This document shows positions 7,599 to 14,930 of a DNA stretch of 41,299 bases, one piece after another (within the stretch, counting starts at the first letter, position 1; each line of letters starts with the position of its first letter). The notes under the pieces were generated by a model. It ran no database searches. It was not told the DNA's origin and was given only the letters and a program-made list of their open reading frames with translations. The stretch covers positions 1 through 41,299 of the forward strand of contig NZ_JAACYW010000077.1 in NCBI RefSeq assembly GCF_015356825.1. The letters are read 5' to 3'. Source of the stretch: Catenulispora rubra (GTDB lineage: Bacteria; Actinomycetota; Actinomycetes; Streptomycetales; Catenulisporaceae). The position numbers and the translations under genes are program-made.

Positions 7599-7940
7599 CG
7601 CACCCCGTGATGCGGCGCCGATTCGCGGGGGCCTGTCGGCCCACCCCGCTTTGGCTCAAGATACACGCTGCCGAAGTTTTGACAAGCGTCACGGAACAGG
7701 TTTCTGATCTACGTCGGCGGGGCATCGGCGGGTCTTCGGGTATTGATATGCCGACCGGCCCGGCCCCGAACCCCTAGACAGTGTCTTTACATGCGACGAG
7801 CTGGTCCATTCGCCGCATGATGAATGATGCCGACGTATTTCGAACACTGATTTGATGGCGCGGCGGCAGACTCTTACCGAACGGCCGGGGCTGAGGTAGA
7901 GTCCTGTTTCGTTATGCGCGCACACTGCACGGGGGCGCCG
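7599..7940. promoter_or_regulatory. Divergent control region between the fkb operon and the LAL regulator
   Basis: About 340 bases without a gene, noticeably richer in A and T than the surroundings in its right half. It must carry the promoters for the fkb operon (leftward) and the regulator (rightward). A TTGACA hexamer lies at 7679-7684 on the plus strand, but with no convincing -10 at the right distance. An 11-base palindrome is at 7776-7786, and its CAGTGT core is repeated inverted as ACACTG at 7844-7849. Nothing else is clear; the promoters themselves cannot be placed with confidence. Confidence 0.55.
7776..7786. promoter_or_regulatory. Short palindrome AGACAGTGTCT, candidate operator
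   Basis: AGACA-G-TGTCT is a perfect 5-base inverted repeat around a single centre base. Half of it (CAGTGT) recurs in inverted orientation as ACACTG at 7844-7849, 60 bases closer to the regulator gene. Placement between two divergent operons makes it a candidate site for the LAL protein or another regulator. A palindrome this short can arise by chance, so confidence is low. Confidence 0.3.
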
Positions 7941-10900
7941 ATGAACCAATCGCAGCATCAAATCCGAACCCACGAAACCCCACCGCGACGCGCGGCCGAG
8001 ACGGCCCCGGCAGAGCGCGGAAGCATCCTGATACCGAGTCTGATCGAGCGGGAAGACGTCTTCGCCACCCTCGATCGGCTCTACGACGAGTCGCTGCACG
8101 GAAGCAGTCGCTTCGCGCTGATCCAAGCGCCCCTCGGCGGCGGGAAAACCAGTGTACTGCACGGTTTCCTGGAATCCGTACGGCAGTCCGGCGCGCTGGT
8201 GCTCAACGCCTCCGCGTCGCACCAGGAGCGAACGGTGCAGTTCAGCACCCTGTCCCAGCTGTTCCAGACCGCGCAGGTGCCCAAGGCGCTCCGCGACGCG
8301 ATGGACATCCTGTTCTCCAACATGGCGGCCTGCGAAGGCACCGCGGGGCCCGACCAGAACGTGATCCCCGATCCGATCGCCGCGGATCTCCGGACCATTC
8401 TCGGGGTCCTGGTGGACCTGTGCGCCCAAGTGCCGCTGGTGCTCGGGATCGACAACCTGCACCACCTCGACGTGGCCTCCTCGCGATGTCTGGGCTGGAT
8501 CTTCTCGCGGTTGCAGAACTCCGGTCCGACGGTGGTCATGACCGAGCGGCCGGGCCGGCGGCCCGTCGGGTCGCGGCTGCGCTCGGAGCTGTTGGAACAC
8601 GTCCCGGTCCATCAGATCGATCTGGCGCCGCTGGGCCGCGACGGCGTGCGCTCGATGGTGTCCGGCCGGCTCGGCGAGGCCGAGGCCGACTGGCACGGGA
8701 CCCGCTACGCGGACCTGTCCGGCGGCAACCCGCTGATCCTGCGGCACCTGATCCACCTGCACAGCGCGGGGATGCAGGAGCATCCCTCGCAGTACGGCTT
8801 CGCGGTACTCAGTGTCCTGCTTCGCGGCGAGCCGGGGCTGCTCGCGGTGTCCCGGGCGCTGGCCGTCCTCGGGTCCGACGCCTCCCCCCGGGCGATCGCG
8901 GCGGTGGCCGGGATGGACCTGGACCTCGCCGAGGACGCCATGCACACGCTGGGCGAACTCGGGATCCTGCAGGGAACGGCGTTCAGCGACCCCTGTGTCG
9001 CCGCCGAAGTGCTCGCCGACCTCCCGCGGCAGGATCGGACGGTGCTGCGGCGGAGGGCCGCCGTCCGGTTGCACGAGCAGGGGGCGCCGGCCGCGGTGCT
9101 GGCGGCGCAGCTGGTCGAGACCACGCTGGCCGATCTGCCGTGGGCCCGGGAGACCCTGGCCAGAGCCGCCCGGGAGGCGCTGGCCGGCGGCCAGCCGGGC
9201 CAGGCGCTGGCTTTCCTGCAGCACGCGCTGCGGGCCCAGGACGACCCGGTGCGCCAAGCCGCGTTACGGGCCCAGATCAGCCGTCTGAAATGGCAGGCAC
9301 GGCCCGCCAAGGCCGCCGTGACGCTGCCCCCGCTGGAGTCGGACCTGGCGGCCGGGCACCTGCAGCCCGGCGACCTGGCCGACCTGTGCTGGATGCTGGC
9401 CTGGTACGGCGAGCTGGACACGTTGCGCGAGATCCTGGAGCGGCGCGGGCGCCCGGAGGAGACACCGCCGGCCGAGGCCGGCGTCCTGCGGGCTGTCAGG
9501 GCCTGGATGGAGAGCATGTATCCGGCGTGGCTCGACGGCGCCGCGGCCGCCGCCGCGCGCAGCACGCCGCGGCAGTCCGCACAACGCCCGGACCCCTGGT
9601 CCTCGGCGGCGGAGCTGGCGGACGTCCTGGTCCAGGAGGGCGGCGGCCGACCGGCCGGGCGCGCCGAGGGGTTCCTGTACGCCGCCCGGCCCGACCACGA
9701 CTCGCTCTGGAGCGGGGAGTCGGCGCTGCTCACCGTGCTGCGCCTGGTCTACAGCGACGAGCTGGACGCCGCGGCCGACTGGTGCGCGCACCTGCTGTCC
9801 GAGGCCCGACGCCGGGACACCCCGGCCTGGACCGCCGTGTTCACCGCCGTCCAGGCCGAGGTCGCGCTGCGGCGGGGACAGCCGGCGACGGCCGCCGCGG
9901 GGGCGGCCGAGGCGCTCGCCGCGATCCCGCCGGCCGGCTGGGGCGTGGCGATCGGACTGCCGATCAGCACCCTGGTGCTGGCCGAGGTCGCCCTGGGCCG
10001 ACTCCACGAAGCCGCGCGCCACCTGGCGCGGCCGGTGCCCGAAGCCATGCTGCACAGCCGATACGGCTTGCACTACCTCTACGCGCGCGGGCAGTACCGG
10101 CTGGCCGCCGGGGATCCGCGGCCGGCGCTGGCCGACTTCCTGCTGTGCGCCGGGCTCACCCGGCGCTGGGCGGGCCGGGGCACCGGGCCGGTGCCGTGGC
10201 GGGCCGGCGCCGCGCAGGGATGGCTGGGCCTGGGAAACCAGGAGCAGGCGCGGCTCCTGGCGCGGGAGGAGCTGAGCCGGATCACGCCGCAGAGCTCGCG
10301 GGCGCGCGGACTGGCGCTGCGCGTCCTGGCGGACGCCTCCGCACCGGCCGAACGTCCCCATCTGCTCACCGGGGCCGCGGCGGCGATGCAGGAGTGCGGC
10401 GACCGGTTCGAGCACGCGCGGACGCTGTTCGCGCTCCGCGACGCCTACTTGGACGTCGACGACCACGTCCGGGCGCACCGGGCCGAGTCCGAGGCGCTGG
10501 CCGCCGAGTCCGGTCCGCCGGCGCGGGAGGCCGGCTCGCGGGCCGGGACCGAACGCGAGGGCGCCACACCGGACGGCTCGGCCACGGACGGCTTGGAGGG
10601 CATGGACGGCTTGGACGGCTTGGACGGGTCCAGCCCGGCCGGGCCGACCCCCGCGGCCCCGGACCGCCGCGTCCGGGGCGGTGCCGGACGCCGCGGGCAC
10701 GGCGCCAAACGGGATCCCGAGCACGGCGACGACCGGCTGGTCTCGCTGACCGCGCGGGAGCGGCACGTCGCGGCGCTGGCCGGGCAGGGCCTGACCAACC
10801 AGGAGATCGCCGAACGGCTGCTGATCACGCCGAGCACGGTGGAACAGCACCTGACGCGGGTGTTCCGCAAGCTCGGGATCACCGGACGGGCCGGGTTGCC

Positions 10901-10946
10901 CGATGGGCCGCTGCGCGCCGCGATGCCGGAGGCTTCGACGTCGTGA
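7941..10946 (+). CDS. LAL-type (large ATP-binding LuxR) transcriptional regulator
   Basis: 1001 residues from the ATG at 7941, which has GGGGG at a good distance; an ATG at 7914 has no binding site. LAL proteins are large ATP-binding activators of antibiotic clusters. Seen: N-terminal AAA-type ATPase with Walker A in QAPLGGGKTSVLHGF and Walker B in VPLVLGIDNLHHLD, a long helical TPR-like middle, a Gly/Asp-rich repeat linker near residues 880-895, and a C-terminal LuxR HTH with LTARERHVAALAGQGLTNQE and ERLLITPSTVEQHLTRVF. A TTA codon at 9264-9266 (Leu442) suggests translation limited by the bldA tRNA. It is transcribed away from the fkb operon and converges on the PKS operon, with a 138-base gap (10947-11084) that shows no clear terminator. 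Probably the activator of the cluster; targets are unknown. Confidence 0.92.
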   Translation: MNQSQHQIRTHETPPRRAAETAPAERGSILIPSLIEREDVFATLDRLYDESLHGSSRFALIQAPLGGGKTSVLHGFLESVRQSGALVLNASASHQERTVQFSTLSQLFQTAQVPKALRDAMDILFSNMAACEGTAGPDQNVIPDPIAADLRTILGVLVDLCAQVPLVLGIDNLHHLDVASSRCLGWIFSRLQNSGPTVVMTERPGRRPVGSRLRSELLEHVPVHQIDLAPLGRDGVRSMVSGRLGEAEADWHGTRYADLSGGNPLILRHLIHLHSAGMQEHPSQYGFAVLSVLLRGEPGLLAVSRALAVLGSDASPRAIAAVAGMDLDLAEDAMHTLGELGILQGTAFSDPCVAAEVLADLPRQDRTVLRRRAAVRLHEQGAPAAVLAAQLVETTLADLPWARETLARAAREALAGGQPGQALAFLQHALRAQDDPVRQAALRAQISRLKWQARPAKAAVTLPPLESDLAAGHLQPGDLADLCWMLAWYGELDTLREILERRGRPEETPPAEAGVLRAVRAWMESMYPAWLDGAAAAAARSTPRQSAQRPDPWSSAAELADVLVQEGGGRPAGRAEGFLYAARPDHDSLWSGESALLTVLRLVYSDELDAAADWCAHLLSEARRRDTPAWTAVFTAVQAEVALRRGQPATAAAGAAEALAAIPPAGWGVAIGLPISTLVLAEVALGRLHEAARHLARPVPEAMLHSRYGLHYLYARGQYRLAAGDPRPALADFLLCAGLTRRWAGRGTGPVPWRAGAAQGWLGLGNQEQARLLAREELSRITPQSSRARGLALRVLADASAPAERPHLLTGAAAAMQECGDRFEHARTLFALRDAYLDVDDHVRAHRAESEALAAESGPPAREAGSRAGTEREGATPDGSATDGLEGMDGLDGLDGSSPAGPTPAAPDRRVRGGAGRRGHGAKRDPEHGDDRLVSLTARERHVAALAGQGLTNQEIAERLLITPSTVEQHLTRVFRKLGITGRAGLPDGPLRAAMPEASTS
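10586..10627 (+). repeat. Short tandem repeat in the LAL linker (9-base unit GGACGGCTT)
   Basis: Copies of GGACGGCTT, one diverged, encode a Gly-Leu-Asp repeat (MDGLDGLDG) between the helical region and the HTH domain of the regulator. The unit length is a multiple of three, so copy-number change would keep the frame. Confidence 0.7.
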
Positions 10947-11084
10947 CGGCGGCCGTTGCCGGCGGTGCACGGGCACTGACAGCAACGGTTCGGCGGTGGC
11001 AACGGCAACGGTAATGGCTGCGGCTACGGCATCGGCAATGGCGCCGGTGCCGGATCCGGGCCCGCCTGCCTGTCGGCCGGGGAG

Positions 11085-12152
11085 TCAGCAGGCCTGCGCG
11101 AACTCGCACGCGAGGTCGAGCAGGAAGCGAGTGCCGGCCGGGCCCGGCCGGGCCGGTTCCACATGGACGCCGCCCGGGTGGCTGCCCAGGGCGCGATGGA
11201 TCTCGACGAACGCCCGCACCCCGGCCAGGGCCGCCTGCGGTGTGGCGCCGCCGCAGAGCGGATCGGCGAGCCAGCAGACCGTGGCACCTTCGGCGCGCAC
11301 CTTGTCGATCAGGACCGAGAGCGAGTCGCGGACACCGTCGGCGCCCATGCCGACCACGAGTGTCAGGCGTCCCGGCTCCCGTCGGGGGTCGAGGGCGTCC
11401 ACGAGTTCCAGGACAGTGTCCGGGCGCGTCTGCGCACCGATGCGGACGGCCAGGCCGTTGCTGACGGCAGCAAGCCGGGTGATGTCGGTGGCGGCGTCCG
11501 GACCGGGGTGCAGCCACTGCAGATGACCGCTGGCGGCCCAGGCCGTGCCCGGTTCGGCTGCCGTGATTGTCAGCGCTCGTTCATAGTCGGCGGGGCCGGT
11601 CTGGCTGCCGACGAAGATCTCACGGCGCGCCGATGCCGGCCGGCGGCCGAGTCCGTACGCGTCCGACAGGGTCAGGCCTCGACTGACGGCGGCGAGCAAT
11701 CCACGGTCGGAGCCGTCCACGACCGGGGAGAGAGTCCGCGGATCCGGCGCGTCCATGGCCAGCGCCCGGAGAAGATTGAGCGCGACGACCGCGGCGGCGT
11801 AGACCTCGGATGCGGCACGCGAAGACAGACCCCGGTCCCCGGAGCGCCCGCCGACGGTCCAGCCCACCTTCACCACTGGCAGCCCGGTGGCGTAGGCGAG
11901 CGGCAGCTCCATCTCCAACAGCGTCCGTATCCACCTCCGCAGCGCCTCCTCGGTACGGCCCAACGGAAGCCCGGCCCGGCCGCCGCCTTGTAATAGGACG
12001 GCCTCCCCCCGGGCGACCGCCGCCGTGCGGGACCGCAGCAGGGAGCATTCCTCGGGCAGGACCGGAGGCGGCATCCCGGCCGGCCACCCCATCACAAGGT
12101 CCTGCGATTCGTCCTGTGATCGGCCTTCGTGAGCGGCGGCCGGGTCCGTCAC
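11085..12152 (-). CDS. Divergent class II DAHP synthase-like protein, probably not a normal DAHP synthase
   Basis: 355 residues from a GTG at 12152 that overlaps the thioesterase stop by 4 bases (GTGA). Class II DAHP synthases join PEP and erythrose 4-phosphate, and ansamycin clusters use one (RifH type) for AHBA. Relationship is clear from AVLLQGG (residue 52 on), LPVVKVGWTVGG, ASGHLQWLHP, RLTLVVGMGADGVRDSL, VCWLADPLCGG and SHPGGVHVE. But the key residues are changed: the metal Cys of LLQGGDCAE is Arg59, the His of DPMHGNT is Cys, the DPRLN segment with the metal Asp is deleted, and only the Glu of HVE remains; the Arg of the RMGAD motif is Gly. It is about 100 residues shorter than typical members. 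Leu54 is a TTA codon (11991-11993). It closes the operon. It may do another reaction, bind another DAHP synthase, or be dying. Confidence 0.75.
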   Translation of the reverse strand: MTDPAAAHEGRSQDESQDLVMGWPAGMPPPVLPEECSLLRSRTAAVARGEAVLLQGGGRAGLPLGRTEEALRRWIRTLLEMELPLAYATGLPVVKVGWTVGGRSGDRGLSSRAASEVYAAAVVALNLLRALAMDAPDPRTLSPVVDGSDRGLLAAVSRGLTLSDAYGLGRRPASARREIFVGSQTGPADYERALTITAAEPGTAWAASGHLQWLHPGPDAATDITRLAAVSNGLAVRIGAQTRPDTVLELVDALDPRREPGRLTLVVGMGADGVRDSLSVLIDKVRAEGATVCWLADPLCGGATPQAALAGVRAFVEIHRALGSHPGGVHVEPARPGPAGTRFLLDLACEFAQAC

Positions 12153-12916
12153 CGGTCCGCGCCGGACAACGCGGCGAGCCGCGCGGCGACCAGCTCCGTC
12201 ACCGCCCGGCTGTGCTCCACGAGGAAGAAGTGGCCGCCGGAGAACGTCACCACCTCGAACTCCCCGCCCGCGTGCCCCCGCCACGCCTCGGCCTCCTGCG
12301 GCCGCACCTGCGGGTCGTCGCGCCCGGTGAGCACGGTCACCGGGCAGTCCAGCGGCGGCCCCGGTTCGTACCGGTAGGAGTCCACGGCCCGGTAGTCGGC
12401 CCGGACCACCGGCAGGGTGAGCCTGAGGACCTCCTCGTCCTCCAGGACCCGGGGATCGGTGCCGCCGAGCGCCGCGAGCTCCCGGACCAGGTCTCGATCG
12501 TTCAGCAGATGCGCGATCTCCGGCCGCCGGACGGACGGCGCGCGGCGACCGGAGGCGAACAGCGCCGCGGCGGGACGGCCGGCGTCGGCCAGGCGCCGGG
12601 CGACCTCATAGCCGAGCAGGGCGCCCAGGCTGTGCCCGAACAGCGCCACCGGCCGGTCGCACCACGGGACCAGCTCGGCGGCGACCCGGTCGGCCAGCTC
12701 GGTCAGGGACTCGATCACCGGCTCCCGCCACAGCTCCTGGCGGCCCGGGTACTGGACCGCGAGCACGTCCACGTCCGGGTGCAGGGTCCTGGCGAACTCC
12801 AGATAGAAGGGTGCCGCGCCGCCGGCGTGCGGCAGGCAGACCAGGCGGATCCCCGCCTCGGGGGCCGGCTTGTACCGCTGGAACCGGGGCGAGGTGTACG
12901 CATCGGGCTCCGTCAT
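12149..12916 (-). CDS. Type II (editing) thioesterase
   Basis: 255 residues, alpha/beta hydrolase of the stand-alone thioesterase type that removes wrong or stalled acyl groups from PKS carrier domains. Start is the ATG at 12916, which overlaps the preceding dehydrogenase stop (ATGA); the longer open frame upstream is only a shadow of that gene. Seen: oxyanion region LVCLPHAGGAAPFYLEFA, nucleophile elbow ALFGHSLGALLGYEVA, catalytic Asp in VLTGRDDPQV and His in FSGGHFFLVEH. The sequence of motifs and the length are standard. Because the last PKS lacks a release thioesterase and an amide synthase is present, the role is editing rather than product release. Confidence 0.93.
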   Translation of the reverse strand: MTEPDAYTSPRFQRYKPAPEAGIRLVCLPHAGGAAPFYLEFARTLHPDVDVLAVQYPGRQELWREPVIESLTELADRVAAELVPWCDRPVALFGHSLGALLGYEVARRLADAGRPAAALFASGRRAPSVRRPEIAHLLNDRDLVRELAALGGTDPRVLEDEEVLRLTLPVVRADYRAVDSYRYEPGPPLDCPVTVLTGRDDPQVRPQEAEAWRGHAGGEFEVVTFSGGHFFLVEHSRAVTELVAARLAALSGADR

Positions 12917-13812
12917 GCTGCTCCTCGCGGTGCTCCGGGCGGCGGGTCGTACCGGTGGAAGCCGTGCCCGGTCTTGCGGCCGAGCCGGCCGTCCCGGGCC
13001 ATGCGGGTCAGCAGCGCGGGCACCTCGGCGACCGGGCCGCCGTTGTCGGCCATGCTCTGCGCGACCGTGGCGATGGTATCGATACCGATCAGGTCCATCA
13101 GGGCCAGCGGTCCCATGGGGTGCCCGCAGCCCAGGGTCATCCCCCGGTCGATGTCCTCCACCGAGGCGACTCCGTCCTCGTACATGCGCGCCGCCGCCAT
13201 GAGGTAGGGCACCAGCAGGGCGTTGACGACGAACCCGCACCGGTCCCGGGCCCGCACGACCTGCTTGCCCAGCCCCGCGGTGACGAAGGCCTCGACCGTG
13301 GCCGCGGCCCGCTCGCCGGTCCCCTCGACGGTGACCACCTCGACCAGCGCCATGACCGGCACCGGATTGAAGAAGTGCGTCCCGACCACGCATCCGGGCC
13401 GGCCGGTGGCCGCGGCGAGGTCGGCCACCAGCAGGCTGGAGGTGGTGGACGCCAGCACGGCGCCGGGGTCGGCGACCGCTCCGTCCAGGGCCTTGAACAC
13501 GCGCCGCTTCACGTCGAGGTCCTCCACCACCGCCTCCACGACCAGCTCCCGGTCGGCCAGCTCGCCGACGTCGGCGGTGACCGTCAGCCGGCCCAGCGCC
13601 GCGTCGCGGTCGGCCGGGGCCAGCCGGCCCTTGGCCACCGCGCGGTCCAGCGCCCCGGTCAGGCGCTGCCGCGCCGCGTCGACCCGGGAAGCCGCCGAGA
13701 CCAGGACCCTGACGTCCAGCGCGGAACGCAGACACGCTTCGGCGATCCCGCCGCCCATGGTGCCGCAGCCGACCACGCCGACCCGGTACGGCGCGAGCGT
13801 GGAGACGGTCAT
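12913..13812 (-). CDS. 3-hydroxyacyl-CoA dehydrogenase of the alkylmalonyl extender pathway
   Basis: 299 residues from the ATG at 13812 (overlap ATGA with the KSIII gene). It belongs to the 3-hydroxybutyryl-CoA dehydrogenase family: Rossmann motif VGVVGCGTMGGGIAEACL, ASTTSSLLVADLAAA, catalytic His in VGTHFFNPVPVMALVEVV, and FVVNALLVPYLMAAARMYEDG in the C-terminal domain. In context it should reduce the 3-ketoacyl product of the neighbouring KSIII to a 3-hydroxyacyl thioester on the way to the enoyl substrate of the reductive carboxylase. It is distinct from the FkbK homologue at 6696-7598, which is only distantly similar. No dehydratase is encoded next to it. Confidence 0.9.
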   Translation of the reverse strand: MTVSTLAPYRVGVVGCGTMGGGIAEACLRSALDVRVLVSAASRVDAARQRLTGALDRAVAKGRLAPADRDAALGRLTVTADVGELADRELVVEAVVEDLDVKRRVFKALDGAVADPGAVLASTTSSLLVADLAAATGRPGCVVGTHFFNPVPVMALVEVVTVEGTGERAAATVEAFVTAGLGKQVVRARDRCGFVVNALLVPYLMAAARMYEDGVASVEDIDRGMTLGCGHPMGPLALMDLIGIDTIATVAQSMADNGGPVAEVPALLTRMARDGRLGRKTGHGFHRYDPPPGAPRGAA

Positions 13813-14930
13813 CGCGGACCTCCCGCCGTGACGGTCCACCGCAGCAGCGCAGCTCCGGCTGACATGCCGGCGCCGAACCCGGCCAACAGCACCAGGTCCC
13901 CGTCCCGCACGGCCCCGGAACGGTTGGCCTGGTCCAGCGCGACCGGCACCGAGGCGGCGCCGATGTTGCCGCTGTGGCGCAACGACAGGTGGGTCTGCGC
14001 GCCCGCCAGGCCGCCGGCCTCGGCGAGCTCCGCGACCAGCACGCCGTTGGCCTGGTGCGGGACGAAGTGGTCGACGTCGCAGGGCTTGTGGCCGCACCGG
14101 TTCAGCAGCCCGGCGAGCAGGTCCGGGACGTTGTCCAGGACGAACCCCCGGACCGCGCGGCCCTGCATCCGCAGCGTGTGGCCGCCCTCGGCGAGGGTCT
14201 GGGCCGACGGCGGCCGACGGCTGCCGCCGGCGGGCAGGCCGATCAGTTCGTGGACGTCCCCGTGGCTGGCCAGCTCTACACCGAGTAGACCGCGGGGAGC
14301 CCCGATGCCACCGCGCTCGGCATCGGCACGCTCGGCATCGGCACGGTCGGCATCGACATCACCGTCGGCGAGGGCAGGGCCGGAGCCGGCACCGATGCCC
14401 CCGACGACCACGGCTCCGGCACCGTCGCCGAACAGCACGCTGGTGGCACGGTCGCCGAAGTCGACGAACCGGGACCAGACGTCGGCGCCGATCACCAGCA
14501 CCTTCGCCGCCGGGTCCAGCGCCACGCAGCCGCGCGCGACGGACAGGCCCGTGATGAACCCGGTGCAGGCCGCGTTGATGTCGAAACACGCCGCCCGGCG
14601 CGCGCCGAGGGCCCGCTGGACCAGCGCGGCCGTGGCCGGGATCGGGGCGTCCCCGGTGGTGGTGGCGACGATGATGTGGTCCAGGTCGCCGGCGTCCAGG
14701 CCGCTGTCCGCCAGCGCGCCGCGCGCGGCGTGCACCGCCAGGTCGGAGGCGGCCTGCTCGGGGGCGGCGTAGCGGCGTTCCAGGATGCCGGTGCGGCGTT
14801 CGATCCACTCCGCCGAGGCGTCCGGGACGCAGGCTTCGATCTCCTTGTTGGTCACGATCCGCTCGGGCAGGTAGGAGCCGGTGCCGAGCACGGTAGCCGG
14901 GGCGTTGTGGCCGTCCGTCACGGCGCTCAC
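13809..14930 (-). CDS. FabH-type 3-oxoacyl-ACP synthase III
   Basis: 373 residues from a GTG at 14930 that overlaps the stop of the carboxylase gene (GTGA). All three catalytic residues are present: Cys in FDINAACTGFITGL, His in HFVPHQANGVL and Asn in RHSGNIGAASVPVAL. KSIII enzymes condense an acyl-CoA with malonyl-ACP. Together with the dehydrogenase and carboxylase genes it forms the usual set for making an alkylmalonyl-CoA extender from a short, often branched acyl-CoA starter. A repetitive acidic insert (DADRADAERADAERGG) lies in the middle, about residue 200, and is encoded by a 15-base tandem repeat. Which acyl-CoA is used cannot be read from the sequence. Confidence 0.92.
   Translation of the reverse strand: MSAVTDGHNAPATVLGTGSYLPERIVTNKEIEACVPDASAEWIERRTGILERRYAAPEQAASDLAVHAARGALADSGLDAGDLDHIIVATTTGDAPIPATAALVQRALGARRAACFDINAACTGFITGLSVARGCVALDPAAKVLVIGADVWSRFVDFGDRATSVLFGDGAGAVVVGGIGAGSGPALADGDVDADRADAERADAERGGIGAPRGLLGVELASHGDVHELIGLPAGGSRRPPSAQTLAEGGHTLRMQGRAVRGFVLDNVPDLLAGLLNRCGHKPCDVDHFVPHQANGVLVAELAEAGGLAGAQTHLSLRHSGNIGAASVPVALDQANRSGAVRDGDLVLLAGFGAGMSAGAALLRWTVTAGGPR
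14314..14368 (-). repeat. 15-base tandem repeat in the KSIII gene
   Basis: On the plus strand the unit is GCTCGGCATCGGCAC, present about three times with drift. It encodes the RADAE repeats of a surface insert in the KSIII protein. Unit length keeps the reading frame. Confidence 0.7.

Noticed and set aside
7679..7684. TTGACA as the -35 of the LAL promoter
   Set aside because: It lies about 260 bases before the start codon and no good -10 hexamer follows at 16-18 bases.
11050..11059. CCGGATCCGG palindrome between the converging LAL and DAHP-synthase-like genes as a terminator
   Set aside because: No loop and no T-run; 10-base palindromes of this composition are expected by chance in GC-rich DNA.
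12149..13735. A 528-residue version of the type II thioesterase
   Set aside because: The N-terminal 273 residues are a shadow of the dehydrogenase gene; the normal thioesterase starts at 12916.
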